Shown: positions 17,662 through 25,599 of the stretch, piece by piece | Layout of the letters: each line of letters opens with the position of its first letter | Position numbering within the stretch: position 1 is the stretch's first letter | From: Sphingosinicella flava | GTDB lineage: Bacteria > Pseudomonadota > Alphaproteobacteria > Sphingomonadales > Sphingomonadaceae | Assembly: GCF_016025255.1 (NCBI RefSeq) | Contig: NZ_CP065592.1 | Coordinates: forward strand, 1 to 64,000 | Direction of reading: 5' to 3' | DNA length: 64,000 nucleotides | The notes under the pieces: generated by a model | Told to the model about the DNA's origin: nothing | Databases searched by the model: none | Seen by the model: the letters and a program-made list of their open reading frames with translations, nothing else | Program-made: the position numbers and the translations under genes

Positions 17662-18867
17662 TCAGGCCGGGATCACGCCCGCGATACGGCCCGCATTGGC
17701 GAAGCGTTGGAGGATGAGGTCGACCTGCTCGTCCGTATGTTCGGCACAGAGCGAGCAGCGGAGGAGGAACATGCCGGCGGGCGTCGCGGGCGGGCGGGCC
17801 ATGTTCACGTAGACGCCCTGTTCGAGGAGCGCCTGCCACGTCATCACCGCCTTTTCCTGATCGGGAAGAAGGACGGCGATGATCGCGCTTTCCGCTTCCT
17901 TCGTCGCGATATCGAAGCCGAGATCGCGCAAGCCCTGATGGAGGCGCCTGCTGTTCTTCCACAGATGCGCGCGTTTCTCGTCTGCATGCATCAGCTTGCG
18001 GATCGAAGTCGCGGCGGTGGCGACGACGCTCGGCGGCAGCGAGGCGGTAAAGACGTAAGGGCGTGAGACGAGGCGCAATATCTCGAACTTGGGATGGTTC
18101 GACACGATGAAGCCGCCCACGGTGCCGACCGATTTGGAGAAGGTGCCGATGACGAAATCGACATCGTCCTCGACGCCCGCTTCCTCGAACACGCCGCGGC
18201 CGTTGGGGCCGAAAAAGCCCATGCCGTGCGCTTCGTCGACCGCGATCATCGCGCCATGCTTCTTGGCGACCGCGACCATGTCCTTGAGCGGCGCGATGTC
18301 GCCGAGCATGGAATAGACACCTTCCAGCACAACGAGGCGGCCGCCCTCTGCGGGCAAGCGGCCGAGGCGCTTGTCCAAATCCTCGACGCTGTTGTGACGG
18401 AAGCGGACGATTTGCGCGTTGCCCAATGCGCAGCCGTCATAAATGGAAGCGTGGCTGTCGGCGTCGAGGATGATGTAATCCTCCTTGCCCGCGATGGTCG
18501 ACATGAGGCCGAGGTTCGCCTGGTAGCCGGTCGAAAAGACCATGGCGTGCTTCGTGCCGTAGAAATCCTTCAGCGCGTCCTCGCATTCCTTATGGCCTTG
18601 ATAGGTGCCGTTGAGGACGCGGCTGCCAGTGGTGCCCGAACCGAACTCGTCGAGCGCCTTCTTGCCTGCCGCGATCACGTCGGCATCGAAGGTCATGCCC
18701 ATATAATTGTAGGTGCCGAGCAGGATCGTTTCCTTGCCCTTGATGATCGCCTGGGTCGGCGACAGCACCTTGTCCATGACGATGGCGAAGGGATCGCGGA
18801 CGCCGGTGTCGAGCAAGGCCTGGCGCTCGGCGATCAGCGGATCGAATTTGGAGAAGAGATCGGTCAT
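17662..18867 (-). CDS. spt: Serine palmitoyltransferase (alpha-oxoamine synthase family)
   Basis: A 401-residue PLP enzyme that condenses serine with an acyl thioester to 3-ketosphinganine, the committed step of sphingolipid synthesis. Visible features: LGTYNYMGMTF, the GSGTTGSRVLNGTY loop, His139 in DADSHASIYDG for stacking on PLP, DEAHGMG at 211-217, and the Schiff-base lysine K245 in GTFSKSVGTVGG. Length and motifs fit the soluble sphingomonad enzyme and the wider oxoamine synthase family. KBL or ALAS are alternatives on fold alone, but an adjacent dedicated ACP and CerR-like gene favour SPT. An inverted-repeat element separates it from acp. Confidence 0.92.
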   Translation of the reverse strand: MTDLFSKFDPLIAERQALLDTGVRDPFAIVMDKVLSPTQAIIKGKETILLGTYNYMGMTFDADVIAAGKKALDEFGSGTTGSRVLNGTYQGHKECEDALKDFYGTKHAMVFSTGYQANLGLMSTIAGKEDYIILDADSHASIYDGCALGNAQIVRFRHNSVEDLDKRLGRLPAEGGRLVVLEGVYSMLGDIAPLKDMVAVAKKHGAMIAVDEAHGMGFFGPNGRGVFEEAGVEDDVDFVIGTFSKSVGTVGGFIVSNHPKFEILRLVSRPYVFTASLPPSVVATAATSIRKLMHADEKRAHLWKNSRRLHQGLRDLGFDIATKEAESAIIAVLLPDQEKAVMTWQALLEQGVYVNMARPPATPAGMFLLRCSLCAEHTDEQVDLILQRFANAGRIAGVIPA

Positions 18868-18889
18868 AGTTTGGTTCCGCTTTCTTGAG

Positions 18890-19040
18890 CCCCTCCCCTC
18901 GATGGATCAAAGCCGCTCTTGGGCTTGTCCGGGGGACAAGCCTGCGGCTTTGATGGGTTGGGTGGGGTGATGTTTCCGGAAGAGGCGGTGCTCTACGTCG
19001 TAGATCACCCCCACCCAACCCTCCCCCATCGAGGGGGAGG
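18890..19040. repeat. Intergenic GC-rich inverted repeat, family A
   Basis: The acp-spt gap begins with CCCCTCCCCTCGATGG and ends with CCCTCCCCCATCGAGGGGG: outer arms that can pair, with a C-rich CACCCCCACCCAACC block inside. The same arms occur at 19514-19620, 21731-21840 and 52768-52880. The middle of this copy differs from the others and contains extra GGCTTTGAT-type sequence, so it may be a rearranged copy. Confidence 0.75.
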
Positions 19041-19046
19041 CTATGA

Positions 19047-19298
19047 TTATTCCCCGCCGTTGCGGAGGTCTTCGACGGCGTTCACGAGCTGGCCGACGGT
19101 TTCGATTTCAGCCTGCATGTTCATGGTGATGAGGATGTCGAATTCGTCCTCGATCGCCGCGACGAAATCCATCACGGTCAGGCTGTCCCATTCGAGATCG
19201 CCCGCGAAGGTGGTGGTTTCGGTGAGCGCCGCGTCCTTCTTGTTGAACGGCGCGATCAGCTCGGCAATCTTGGCGAAGGTTTCTTCTCTATCAGTCAT
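19047..19298 (-). CDS. Acyl carrier protein dedicated to sphingolipid synthesis
   Basis: An 83-residue acidic carrier protein. The phosphopantetheine serine is Ser39 in EWDSLTVMDF, a variant of the DSL motif, with helices FAKIAELIAPFNKK before and VGQLVNAVEDLR after. It probably presents the acyl group to serine palmitoyltransferase, as the ACP in the Caulobacter sphingolipid locus does; it is not the fatty-acid-synthesis AcpP, which would be linked to fab genes. It sits between the CerR-like gene and spt on the same strand, with repeat elements on both sides. The ATG at 19298 gives the family length. Confidence 0.88.
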   Translation of the reverse strand: MTDREETFAKIAELIAPFNKKDAALTETTTFAGDLEWDSLTVMDFVAAIEDEFDILITMNMQAEIETVGQLVNAVEDLRNGGE

Positions 19299-19513
19299 GG
19301 ACGATCCTTACTGTTCTCCACAGCCCTCTGCCAAGCGAATTGGGCGAATTGGGGGCAAGGGCGAAGGTAACGAACCTGATGAAATTGATGGTGTGGAGAG
19401 TTTTTCGCTTTGCCTCAACTTGGAGGGGCAGCGGGGTTGCAAAAGCAGGGAAGACGGAAGCTGGCCATGGCATCGAGCTAGCCCGAATGGTTGCCTGTAG
19501 GACAGCGTTTTTA
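19299..19513. other. Intergenic region upstream of acp, no gene seen
   Basis: Together with the repeat at 19514-19620 this makes a gap of 323 bases between the CerR-like gene and acp. Short open frames exist on both strands but have no ribosome site or recognisable product. The part next to acp probably holds its leader and promoter. I see no confident promoter hexamers or hairpins beyond the repeat element. Confidence 0.5.
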
Positions 19514-19620
19514 GCCCCTCCCCCTTGATGGGGAGGGGTTGGGGAGGGGTGATGTTCGACGTAGAGCGGTGAACTTCCCCGGCATAACCCCCACCTAACT
19601 CCCCCATCAAGGGGGAGGGC
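19514..19620. repeat. Intergenic GC-rich inverted repeat, family A
   Basis: The left arm is CCCCTCCCCCTTGATGGGG, then GGTTGGGGAGGGGTGATG. The right arm is CCCCCATCAAGGGGGAGGG, with CCCCCACCTAACTC before it. The arms pair over about 19 bases and the inner G-rich and C-rich blocks can pair too. It ends directly at the stop of the CerR-like gene and could act as a terminator or mRNA-stability element. Confidence 0.85.
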
Positions 19621-19621
19621 T

Positions 19622-20527
19622 TTAGAGCCAGCCCTGGGCTTGGTACCAGTCCGCAGTCTCCTTCAAGCCCGTGGGCGTGTGGACCATCGGCGACCAAAGG
19701 GTTTGCGGCGGCCTTTTATGCGCGGTCACCACCCAGTCGGGGTGGCAGAAATAACGGACGCGGTCGGCGGTGAGCTTGGCGTTGCCGCGGCGGAACAGGC
19801 GGTCGAGGGCGGAAGCGCCGTGGAGGACGGCCTTGGGCACCGAGAGCGTGGCAGCGCGCTGGTCGAACAAGCGGCCGAGGGTGCGGGCGAAATGGCGATG
19901 CTCCCAGCCGCCGTCGCGGCCGTCGTCCGGCTCGTAGGTCTGGCTGAAGGACGCGCGGCTGTCGATCAGCGCCAGGATCAAGCGGCATAAATCCGAAACG
20001 TGGATGACGGAGAAGTGCCCGGGCGGCGGCAGGGCTACGAAGCCGCGTTTCGCCATCTTGAACAGCTCCAGCGTCTCCTTGTCTCCGGGGCCGTAGACGG
20101 CGGGGGGGCGGACGATCGTCCAGTCGAGGCCGGAGGCGGCGGCGACCTTTTCCGACCGCGCCTTCGACCAGCCGTAATCGGACAGATGCGGCTCGCGCGC
20201 GGCGAGGGAGGAGATGTGGATGAAGCGGCGGACGCCCGCGCTCCGCACTGCATCGATCATGTTGGCTGTGCCGGTGACGTTGGCCTCTTCGAACTGCGCG
20301 CGCGTGCCGCCGATGCGGCCCGCGACATGGATCACGGCGTCGGCACCCTCGGCAAGACGGGCGAGGCTTGCGGGATCGTCGAGCGCGCCTTCCACCCATT
20401 CGATGCCGTCCACTGCGGCCTGGGCGCTGCGGGTGAGGGCGCGGACGGAATGGCCCTTCTCCACCGCCATGCGCAGCAGATGTTGGCCGACGAAGCCGGT
20501 GCCGCCGGTGATCGCGAGCGTCGTCAC
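19622..20527 (-). CDS. cerR: NAD-dependent epimerase/dehydratase-type reductase, CerR-like
   Basis: A 301-residue extended SDR protein. GGTGFVG at residues 8-14 binds the dinucleotide. ISSLAARE holds the catalytic Ser region, and YGWSK is the YxxxK active-site pair. DWTIVRPPAVYGPGDKE is the extended-SDR signature. In the Caulobacter ceramide pathway CerR, an SDR of this kind, reduces the 3-keto group of the sphingoid intermediate. Clustering with acp and spt on the same strand supports that assignment here. The GTG at 20527 follows GGGGAGGATCCAG and is preferred to an upstream in-frame start. A family A repeat lies between it and acp. Confidence 0.8.
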   Translation of the reverse strand: MTTLAITGGTGFVGQHLLRMAVEKGHSVRALTRSAQAAVDGIEWVEGALDDPASLARLAEGADAVIHVAGRIGGTRAQFEEANVTGTANMIDAVRSAGVRRFIHISSLAAREPHLSDYGWSKARSEKVAAASGLDWTIVRPPAVYGPGDKETLELFKMAKRGFVALPPPGHFSVIHVSDLCRLILALIDSRASFSQTYEPDDGRDGGWEHRHFARTLGRLFDQRAATLSVPKAVLHGASALDRLFRRGNAKLTADRVRYFCHPDWVVTAHKRPPQTLWSPMVHTPTGLKETADWYQAQGWL

Positions 20528-20531
20528 CTGG

Positions 20532-20646
20532 ATCCTCCCCGGTACGGGGAGGGGGACCATGCGAAGCATGGTGGAGGGGGTACTCGAAACTCCGTGCCAG
20601 CCCCTCCGTCAGCGCTGTGCGCTGCCACCTCCCCGTACCGGGGAGG
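20532..20646. repeat. Intergenic inverted repeat, family B
   Basis: Between obgE and the CerR-like gene. The arms CCTCCCCGGTACGGGGAGG and CCTCCCCGTACCGGGGAGG are inverted copies of each other and each is itself nearly palindromic. A small hairpin ACCATGCGAAGCATGGT and a CAGCGCTGTGCGCTG hairpin lie between them. It differs in sequence from family A. Its right end may supply a transcript end for obgE. Confidence 0.8.
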
Positions 20647-20648
20647 AA

Positions 20649-21686
20649 TTAGAGCGGCGACCATGCTGACTTTTCCTCATCCCCGCCCGCTTCGGCGTCG
20701 AGCGTGCCGATATGGGCGGCGATGGCATCCAGCACTTCTTCGACGCCTGCGCCAGTCGCGCCGGAGATGCGGAAGGGCCTGCAGCCGCATTCCGCTTCCA
20801 GCTCATCCGACAATGCGTCGAGAAGCTCGTCGTCCATCGTGTCGGCCTTGTTCAGCGCCACCACTTCCGGCTTGTCGACGAGGCCCGCGCCATAGGCTTC
20901 AAGCTCGTCCCGGACGATGCGATAGGCGTCGGCCACATCCTCGGCATTGGCGTCAACGAGGTGGAGGAGGACGCGGCAGCGTTCGATATGGCCGAGGAAG
21001 CGGTCGCCGATCCCAGCGCCGTCCGCCGCGCCTTCGATCAGGCCCGGAATGTCGGCCATCACGAATTCACGCCCGCGATGGCTGACGACGCCCAATTGGG
21101 GCCGGGTGGTGGTGAAGGCATAGGCACCCACCTTCGCCTTCGCGTTGCTGACGGCGTTGATGAAGGTCGATTTGCCCGCATTGGGCAGGCCGAGAAGCCC
21201 CGCGTCGGCAAGCAGTTTCAGCCGCAGCCAGACCCAGGCTTCCTCGCCCGGCCAGCCGGTGCCGTGCTGGCGCGGGGCGCGGTTGGTGGACGTCTTGTAG
21301 CTCGCATTGCCCCGCCCGCCGTCGCCGCCGCGCAGGAAGATTTCGCGCTGTCCGACCCTGGTGAAATCGAGGAGGACATGCTCCTTGTCCTCGGACAGGA
21401 TCTGGGTACCGACGGGAACCTTGATGACAAGATCCTCGCCACCCGCGCCGGTCATGTTGGAGCCCGCACCGCCCTTGCCGCGCGGCGCCTTGAAATGCTG
21501 GGTATAGCGGAAGTCGATCAGGGTGTTGAGGCCGGGCACCGCTTCGAACACGATATCGCCACCCTTGCCGCCATTGCCGCCGTCCGGCCCGCCATATTCG
21601 ATGAACTTTTCGCGCCGGAAGCTGACCGCGCCGGGGCCGCCGGAACCGGATTTCACGTAGATTTTGGCTTGATCGAGAAAATGCAT
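20649..21686 (-). CDS. obgE: GTPase ObgE/CgtA
   Basis: A 345-residue essential GTPase of 50S ribosome assembly. The glycine-rich Obg domain fills the first 155 residues ([39 protein letters not shown]). The G domain follows with G1 GLPNAGKST, switch [11 protein letters not shown]3 [10 protein letters not shown]4 NKAD and G5 SGATGAG. It lacks a long C-terminal extension, as usual in alphaproteobacteria. The gene starts with [14 protein letters not shown] at 21686. Family B and family A repeats flank it. rplU-rpmA, often beside obg, lie about 2.5 kb away. Confidence 0.97.
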   Translation of the reverse strand: MHFLDQAKIYVKSGSGGPGAVSFRREKFIEYGGPDGGNGGKGGDIVFEAVPGLNTLIDFRYTQHFKAPRGKGGAGSNMTGAGGEDLVIKVPVGTQILSEDKEHVLLDFTRVGQREIFLRGGDGGRGNASYKTSTNRAPRQHGTGWPGEEAWVWLRLKLLADAGLLGLPNAGKSTFINAVSNAKAKVGAYAFTTTRPQLGVVSHRGREFVMADIPGLIEGAADGAGIGDRFLGHIERCRVLLHLVDANAEDVADAYRIVRDELEAYGAGLVDKPEVVALNKADTMDDELLDALSDELEAECGCRPFRISGATGAGVEEVLDAIAAHIGTLDAEAGGDEEKSAWSPL

Positions 21687-21730
21687 GATGGTTCCGGATA
21701 TAGGATGTCGTTCAATGCGCGCGAGGGTGA

Positions 21731-21840
21731 GCCCCTCCCCCTTGATGGGGGAGGCCGGGTGGGGGTGATGTTCGACGTAGGGCTGTGAATGTCCCCGGCA
21801 TCACCCCCACCCAACCCTCCCCCATCAAGGGGGAGGGCTA
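21731..21840. repeat. Intergenic GC-rich inverted repeat, family A
   Basis: CCCCTCCCCCTTGATGGGGG on the left, and CCCCCATCAAGGGGGAGGG on the right. The middle holds GGTGGGGGTGATGTTCGACG and CATCACCCCCACCCAACC, which also pair. It closely matches the copy at 19514-19620, including the GTGATGTTCGACGTAG core. It lies upstream of obgE and downstream of the tetR gene. Confidence 0.87.
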
Positions 21841-21868
21841 TGCCTTCACGGGCGGAGTTGCGGGTTCC

Positions 21869-22462
21869 TTAGCTTGTTGGCGGCGTTGGAGCCACCCCCA
21901 AGGAGGCCAGCAGTTGCGCGCGGGCAAGCGCGCGGGCTTTGTCGCGGGGGAGGGAGAGGGCGTCGGCCATCGGGGCGCCGAGGAGGGAGTCGCCGAGGGC
22001 CGCCAGGACCAGCCACAATGTGGTCTCGTGCACGGGATGGTCGCCATGTCCCTCGCCGAGCTGATCGACGAGGGCGTGAATCGCGTCGAGGATCGGCTTC
22101 AGCGCCTCGTGATTGCCGGACAGGATCATCCAGGCGCAGAGCGCCCCGCCCCCTTCGCGGTCGAAGGCGTCGAACGTGCGGTCGACGATCTCGCCCGGGT
22201 CGGCGGTGCCTTCGCGCGCGCGCTGGACGGCGCCCGCAATCCCTGAGATCACCCGCTCGCTGATGTGGCGGGCAAGGGCGCTCTGCAAGTCCGCCGCCGA
22301 TCCGAAATGGTGGAGGAGGTTGGCGTGGGTGCGGCCCATGCGCGCGGCGACCGCCTTTAGCGTCACCGCCTGGGGACCATCCTCGATGAGAAGCCCGCGC
22401 GCGGCTTCGAGCGCGGCGGAGCGGCTTTCTTCAGGGCTGAGGCGAAGTCTCGTTATTGACAT
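21869..22462 (-). CDS. TetR-family transcriptional regulator
   Basis: A 197-residue TetR-type repressor. The N-terminal helix-turn-helix spans about residues 15-60 (SAALEAARGLLIEDGPQAVT, AVAARMGRTHANLLHHFGSA). The C-terminal ligand domain is helical and contains ALCAWMILSGNHEALKPIL. It is divergent from a metal-dependent hydrolase gene with 44 bases between starts. A perfect palindrome overlaps its own start codon, so it probably represses both itself and the divergent gene. The inducer is unknown. Confidence 0.92.
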   Translation of the reverse strand: MSITRLRLSPEESRSAALEAARGLLIEDGPQAVTLKAVAARMGRTHANLLHHFGSAADLQSALARHISERVISGIAGAVQRAREGTADPGEIVDRTFDAFDREGGGALCAWMILSGNHEALKPILDAIHALVDQLGEGHGDHPVHETTLWLVLAALGDSLLGAPMADALSLPRDKARALARAQLLASLGVAPTPPTS

Positions 22463-22470
22463 TGATGTCA
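22457..22470. promoter_or_regulatory. Putative TetR operator palindrome
   Basis: TGACATTGATGTCA is a perfect 6-bp inverted repeat with a 2-base centre, overlapping the tetR start codon within the 44-base divergent spacer. Size and position are typical of an autoregulatory TetR operator controlling both directions. Confidence 0.65.
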
Positions 22471-22506
22471 GTATCTCTCATCTTTCTTGACGAAGGAGAT
22501 ACACGG

Positions 22507-23361
22507 ATGGCGCGTCGAACGACACCCTCTGACCTGACGATCACGCCGCGCGACCGCCGGTTCGGGCGGGAAGACAAGACGGCGCGCTGGTGGATGGGCG
22601 GCGATCCCGTCGGGACAGCGCTCTACAATGCGCTGTCCGCGACCTTTCCCAAGGGCGAGGCTTTCTTCGTCGAGAGCGTGCGCGCGTTCCGCGAGGGCGC
22701 CGATCCGAAATTGGCGGCGGAGATCAAGGCCTTCGTCACCCAGGAAGTGATGCACAGCCGCGAGCATGTCGCCTTTAACAAGCGCGCGCACCAGGCGGGA
22801 TACGATCTGAAGCCGCTGGAGGACCGGGTCGATTATCGCCTCGACATCGTCCGCACGCGGCCGCCGATTGTGGCGCTCGCCGCGACCATGGCGCTCGAAC
22901 ATTTCACCGCGATCCTGGCGCACGAATTGCTGAAGGATCCGCGCCATCTGGCCGATGCCGACCCCGAATCGGCAGCGTTGTGGCGCTGGCACGCGATCGA
23001 GGAGATCGAGCATAAGGGCGTCGCCTACGACACCTGGATGCACGCGACGAAGACGTGGCCGCGCTTCACGCGATGGAAGGTGAAGGCGAAGGTGATGCTG
23101 TTCGTCACGCACAATTTCGTCGTGGACCGGACGAAAGGGACGCTGGAATTGTTGCGGCAGGACGGTCTGACCGGTCCGCGCGTCTGGGCGCGGCTGTTCT
23201 GGTTCGCTTTCGGCAATCCGGGAATGATGCGGAAGATATTGGGGGCCTGGGCCAGCTATTTCATGCCCGGCTTCCACCCCTGGCACCATGACGACCGCGC
23301 GCTGATCGAGCGGGAAGAGAAGCGCCTGGCAGCGGCGCGGTCGTCGGAAGTTTATGCCTGA
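22507..23361 (+). CDS. Predicted metal-dependent hydrolase (PF10118-type)
   Basis: A 284-residue protein of the predicted metal-dependent hydrolase family. Conserved acidic and histidine pairs suggest a di-metal, ferritin-like helical site: FVTQEVMHSREHVAFNK, ALEHFTAILAHELL, and WHAIEEIEHKGVAYD. A hydrophobic stretch and HPWHHDDRAL close the protein. The ATG at 22507 follows GAAGGAGATACACGG. It is divergent from a TetR gene whose palindromic operator lies in the spacer, so expression is probably induced by a small molecule. Substrate unknown. Confidence 0.85.
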   Translation: MARRTTPSDLTITPRDRRFGREDKTARWWMGGDPVGTALYNALSATFPKGEAFFVESVRAFREGADPKLAAEIKAFVTQEVMHSREHVAFNKRAHQAGYDLKPLEDRVDYRLDIVRTRPPIVALAATMALEHFTAILAHELLKDPRHLADADPESAALWRWHAIEEIEHKGVAYDTWMHATKTWPRFTRWKVKAKVMLFVTHNFVVDRTKGTLELLRQDGLTGPRVWARLFWFAFGNPGMMRKILGAWASYFMPGFHPWHHDDRALIEREEKRLAAARSSEVYA

Positions 23362-23370
23362 TTAAGATTG

Positions 23371-23430
23371 TGTTCCGGCGAAGGCCGGAACCCAAATCTT
23401 TGTCTGGCTGGACCCCGGCTTTCACTGGGG
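23371..23430. repeat. Short palindromic repeat, family C (two arms)
   Basis: TTCCGGCGAAGGCCGGAA at 23373-23390 is a palindromic unit, followed about 20 bases later by a degenerate partner around ACCCCGGCTTTCACTGGGG. It is the same family as the units at 25044, 54472, 60050 and 63756. It sits between convergent genes. Confidence 0.75.
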
Positions 23431-23434
23431 AACA

Positions 23435-23992
23435 TCATGCGGCGATCATCTCCTCCGTCTGCATCAGCGTCGGCGCGGGGCGAAAGGTGCGGTCGAAGAG
23501 CTTCGCGGGCGCGGCCTGGCCACGGCCCTTGCTGAACCGGCAGGCGACATCGCCCGTCGTTTCGAAACCCAGCTTTTCAAGCACCCGGCCGGACGCCGGA
23601 TTGTCGACGAAGTGCGAGGCGACGAGGCGCTTCAAGCGCAGGCCGTCGCGGGCGATCTCGACCACCGCGGCGGCCGCTTCGGTCGCATAGCCCCGGCCCC
23701 AATGGGCCCGCGCGATCCAATAGCCGAGCTCGATGTCCCCGTCCGGTGTTGCGCCGAGGCCCACGCTCCCGATCAGTTCCGGCGCGCCGGTCGTGCGGCG
23801 GGTAACGAGGAAGGCGGGAAGGCGCATGTCCCGCTGCGCGCGCAGAAAAGCCTCCGCATCGGTCAGGTGATAAGGCCAGGGCGCGCTGGCGAGGTTGCGG
23901 ATGATAGCCTCGTCCCCGATCGCGGCGGCGAGCGCGGGTGCGTCTTCGGCCCAGCCGGGCCGCAGCAGCAATCTGTCGGTTCGTGCGAACAT
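23435..23992 (-). CDS. GNAT-family N-acetyltransferase (RimJ/RimL type)
   Basis: A 185-residue acetyltransferase of the RimJ/RimL-like group. RTDRLLLRPGWAEDAPAL opens the fold. ELGYWIARAHWGRGYATEA is the acetyl-CoA-binding motif A, followed by LVASHFVDNPASGRVLEKLG typical of the group. The ATG at 23992 is chosen because the preceding in-frame codons are Arg/Gly-rich and unlike the family. Substrate unknown; many relatives modify protein N-termini or small amines. Confidence 0.88.
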   Translation of the reverse strand: MFARTDRLLLRPGWAEDAPALAAAIGDEAIIRNLASAPWPYHLTDAEAFLRAQRDMRLPAFLVTRRTTGAPELIGSVGLGATPDGDIELGYWIARAHWGRGYATEAAAAVVEIARDGLRLKRLVASHFVDNPASGRVLEKLGFETTGDVACRFSKGRGQAAPAKLFDRTFRPAPTLMQTEEMIAA

Positions 23993-24063
23993 AGATCCCT
24001 CTCTTCCGTTGCCGCGCCTTGGCCCGCGAAGGTTACGGAGCGGCGACATTTTCGAGGGAGAAA

Positions 24064-24093
24064 TAAAAAAGGGAGAAGGATGGCCCCTCTCCC
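24064..24093 (-). terminator. Rho-independent terminator of the rplU-rpmA operon
   Basis: On the minus strand GGGAGAGGGG pairs with CCTTCTCCC across a four-base loop (nine pairs including one G-U), followed by TTTTTTATTT. It lies about 65 bases downstream of the rpmA stop. Confidence 0.75.
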
Positions 24094-24133
24094 TCGATTT
24101 GGTTCTCTGATGAGTACCGGGGCCACCCCTGGG

Positions 24134-24156
24134 GGGTAGCCCGTCCTCGGCTACCC
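24134..24156. other. Perfect 8-bp hairpin after rpmA stop
   Basis: GGGTAGCC and GGCTACCC are perfect inverted repeats with a seven-base loop, starting two bases after the rpmA stop. There is no U-tract in the direction of rpmA transcription, so it may be an mRNA 3' stabiliser ahead of the true terminator at 24064-24093. Confidence 0.45.
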
Positions 24157-24158
24157 GT

Positions 24159-24428
24159 TTATTCAGCCGCTTCCATAATCATGTCTACACAGACAAATTT
24201 ACGGCCAAGCTTACCGTCACGGAACGCAACGCGACCGCCGGCAAGCGCAAACAGGGTATGGTCCTTGCCCATGCCCACGTTCGCGCCCGGATAATATTTG
24301 GTGCCGCGCTGACGCACGATGATGTTGCCCGGAACGACCGCTTCGCCGCCAAACTTCTTCACGCCAAGACGACGGCCTGCCGAATCGCGACCGTTGCGGG
24401 ATGAACCACCTGCTTTTTTATGTGCCAT
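24159..24428 (-). CDS. rpmA: 50S ribosomal protein L27
   Basis: An 89-residue L27. The N-terminus [20 protein letters not shown] is the conserved tail reaching the peptidyl-transferase centre, then [20 protein letters not shown] and the [19 protein letters not shown] region. It follows rplU after 44 bases on the same strand, the standard rplU-rpmA pair. Confidence 0.99.
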   Translation of the reverse strand: MAHKKAGGSSRNGRDSAGRRLGVKKFGGEAVVPGNIIVRQRGTKYYPGANVGMGKDHTLFALAGGRVAFRDGKLGRKFVCVDMIMEAAE

Positions 24429-24472
24429 CTTGCGTCTCTAACTCTTCGAATCTGCTAGTATGTGCGTGAAAT

Positions 24473-24910
24473 TTACGCGTTCTTATCAGCGGCCGGCTTC
24501 TTTGTCGCCGCCTTTTTGGTGGCGGCGGCCTTCACCGGAGCTTCCGCCTGGGCGGTTTCGGCAGCAGGGGCTTCCTTCTTGGCAGCGGCCTTCTTCGGTG
24601 CTTGCGCCTTCTCGCCGCCGATCGCGGTGATGCGCAGGATCGTATATTGCTGGCGATGGCCGTTCTTGCGGCGGTAATTGTGGCGGCGGCGCTTCTTGAA
24701 GACGATGACCTTCTCGCCCTTCGCCTGCGCGATGATCTCGGCGGAGACGGTGAGGCCGTCGGTCGCCTTCAGCTCCGAACCTTCGCCGGCGAGCAGCACG
24801 TCGCCCAAGGAAATGGTGTCGCCCGCATTGCCTGCGAGCTTTTCAACGGCGATCTTGTCTCCGGCGGCGACGCGATATTGCTTGCCGCCCGTGCGCACGA
24901 TAGCGAACAT
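24473..24910 (-). CDS. rplU: 50S ribosomal protein L21 with Ala/Lys-rich C-terminal extension
   Basis: The first 100 or so residues are a normal L21 ([40 protein letters not shown]). A low-complexity tail of about 40 residues rich in Ala, Lys and Pro follows, giving 145 residues in total. Such tails are common in alphaproteobacterial L21 and may touch rRNA at the surface. It is first in the rplU-rpmA operon. Confidence 0.98.
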   Translation of the reverse strand: MFAIVRTGGKQYRVAAGDKIAVEKLAGNAGDTISLGDVLLAGEGSELKATDGLTVSAEIIAQAKGEKVIVFKKRRRHNYRRKNGHRQQYTILRITAIGGEKAQAPKKAAAKKEAPAAETAQAEAPVKAAATKKAATKKPAADKNA

Positions 24911-25043
24911 GGGCTTTTTCCAATTACCTTAAAGCTAAACCCGCGAGACAGGGCTTGGAGCCGAGAGGCCCCGCGGAAAGCCGGGCTGCTACTAGACAGG
25001 GGTGAGGCTGTCAACCGTCTGTCTCGCCACTCTCTTCCCCGTC

Positions 25044-25063
25044 ATTCCGGCGAAAGCCGGAAT
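25044..25063. repeat. Short palindromic repeat, family C (single unit)
   Basis: ATTCCGGCGAAAGCCGGAAT is a palindromic unit with 7-bp arms and a six-base centre, upstream of rplU and 32 bases beyond the hspQ stop. Only one clear unit is visible here. Confidence 0.75.
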
Positions 25064-25094
25064 CTCGTGACGCCAAGGCGCGGCCTGAAGAAGT

Positions 25095-25475
25095 TCAGTG
25101 CCGATGCTCCGGCCGCAGGCGGTAGCGCCCGCCCTCATAGCCTTCGAACATGCCCGGGATGGCGGGATGTTCGACCGGTTCGTCGCTATCGTCTTCCACC
25201 AGATTCTGCTGGCTGACATAAGCGACGTAGCTGCCGTCGCCATTGTCGGCGAGGAGATGGTAGAAAGGCTGGTTCTTGGGAGGGCGCAATTCCTCCGGAA
25301 TCGCCTGATACCATTCCTCGCTGTTGGCGAAGACGGGATCGACGTCGAAAATCACGCCGCGAAAGCCGAAGCGCTTGTGCTGCACCACCGCGCCGATCGC
25401 GAAGCGGGCGTGCGCGACGGGCGGCGCCTTCATGGCGGCTTCGATGTCGATGAAGAAGGAATCGGGCCTGTTCAT
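25095..25475 (-). CDS. hspQ: Heat shock protein HspQ
   Basis: A 126-residue protein with the YccV/HspQ hemimethylated-DNA-binding-like fold: ARFAIGAVVQHKRFGFRGVI, FDVDPVFANSEEWYQ, NQPFYHLLADNGDGSYVAYV and SQQNLVEDD. HspQ is a Lon protease specificity-enhancing factor and was first described as a regulator of DnaA level. The C-terminal tail is slightly longer than in E. coli (105 residues). Start at 25475 (MNRPDSFF); a Met 14 codons later is possible. Confidence 0.9.
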   Translation of the reverse strand: MNRPDSFFIDIEAAMKAPPVAHARFAIGAVVQHKRFGFRGVIFDVDPVFANSEEWYQAIPEELRPPKNQPFYHLLADNGDGSYVAYVSQQNLVEDDSDEPVEHPAIPGMFEGYEGGRYRLRPEHRH

Positions 25476-25599
25476 AAGCCCGATTTAGGAATTGCGGCCA
25501 TTTCCGCAAGCTGAACGCTTGGCAAGCCCGTTTCCATCCGTTAGAGGCCGCCCCCTGTCAGCCGCGCCGGAGCCATGCTCCCGCGCCCCTGGTCTCTGC

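Noticed and set aside
19340-19528. Short plus-strand frame between acp and the CerR-like gene
   Set aside because: No ribosome site and it runs into the inverted repeat; no recognisable product.
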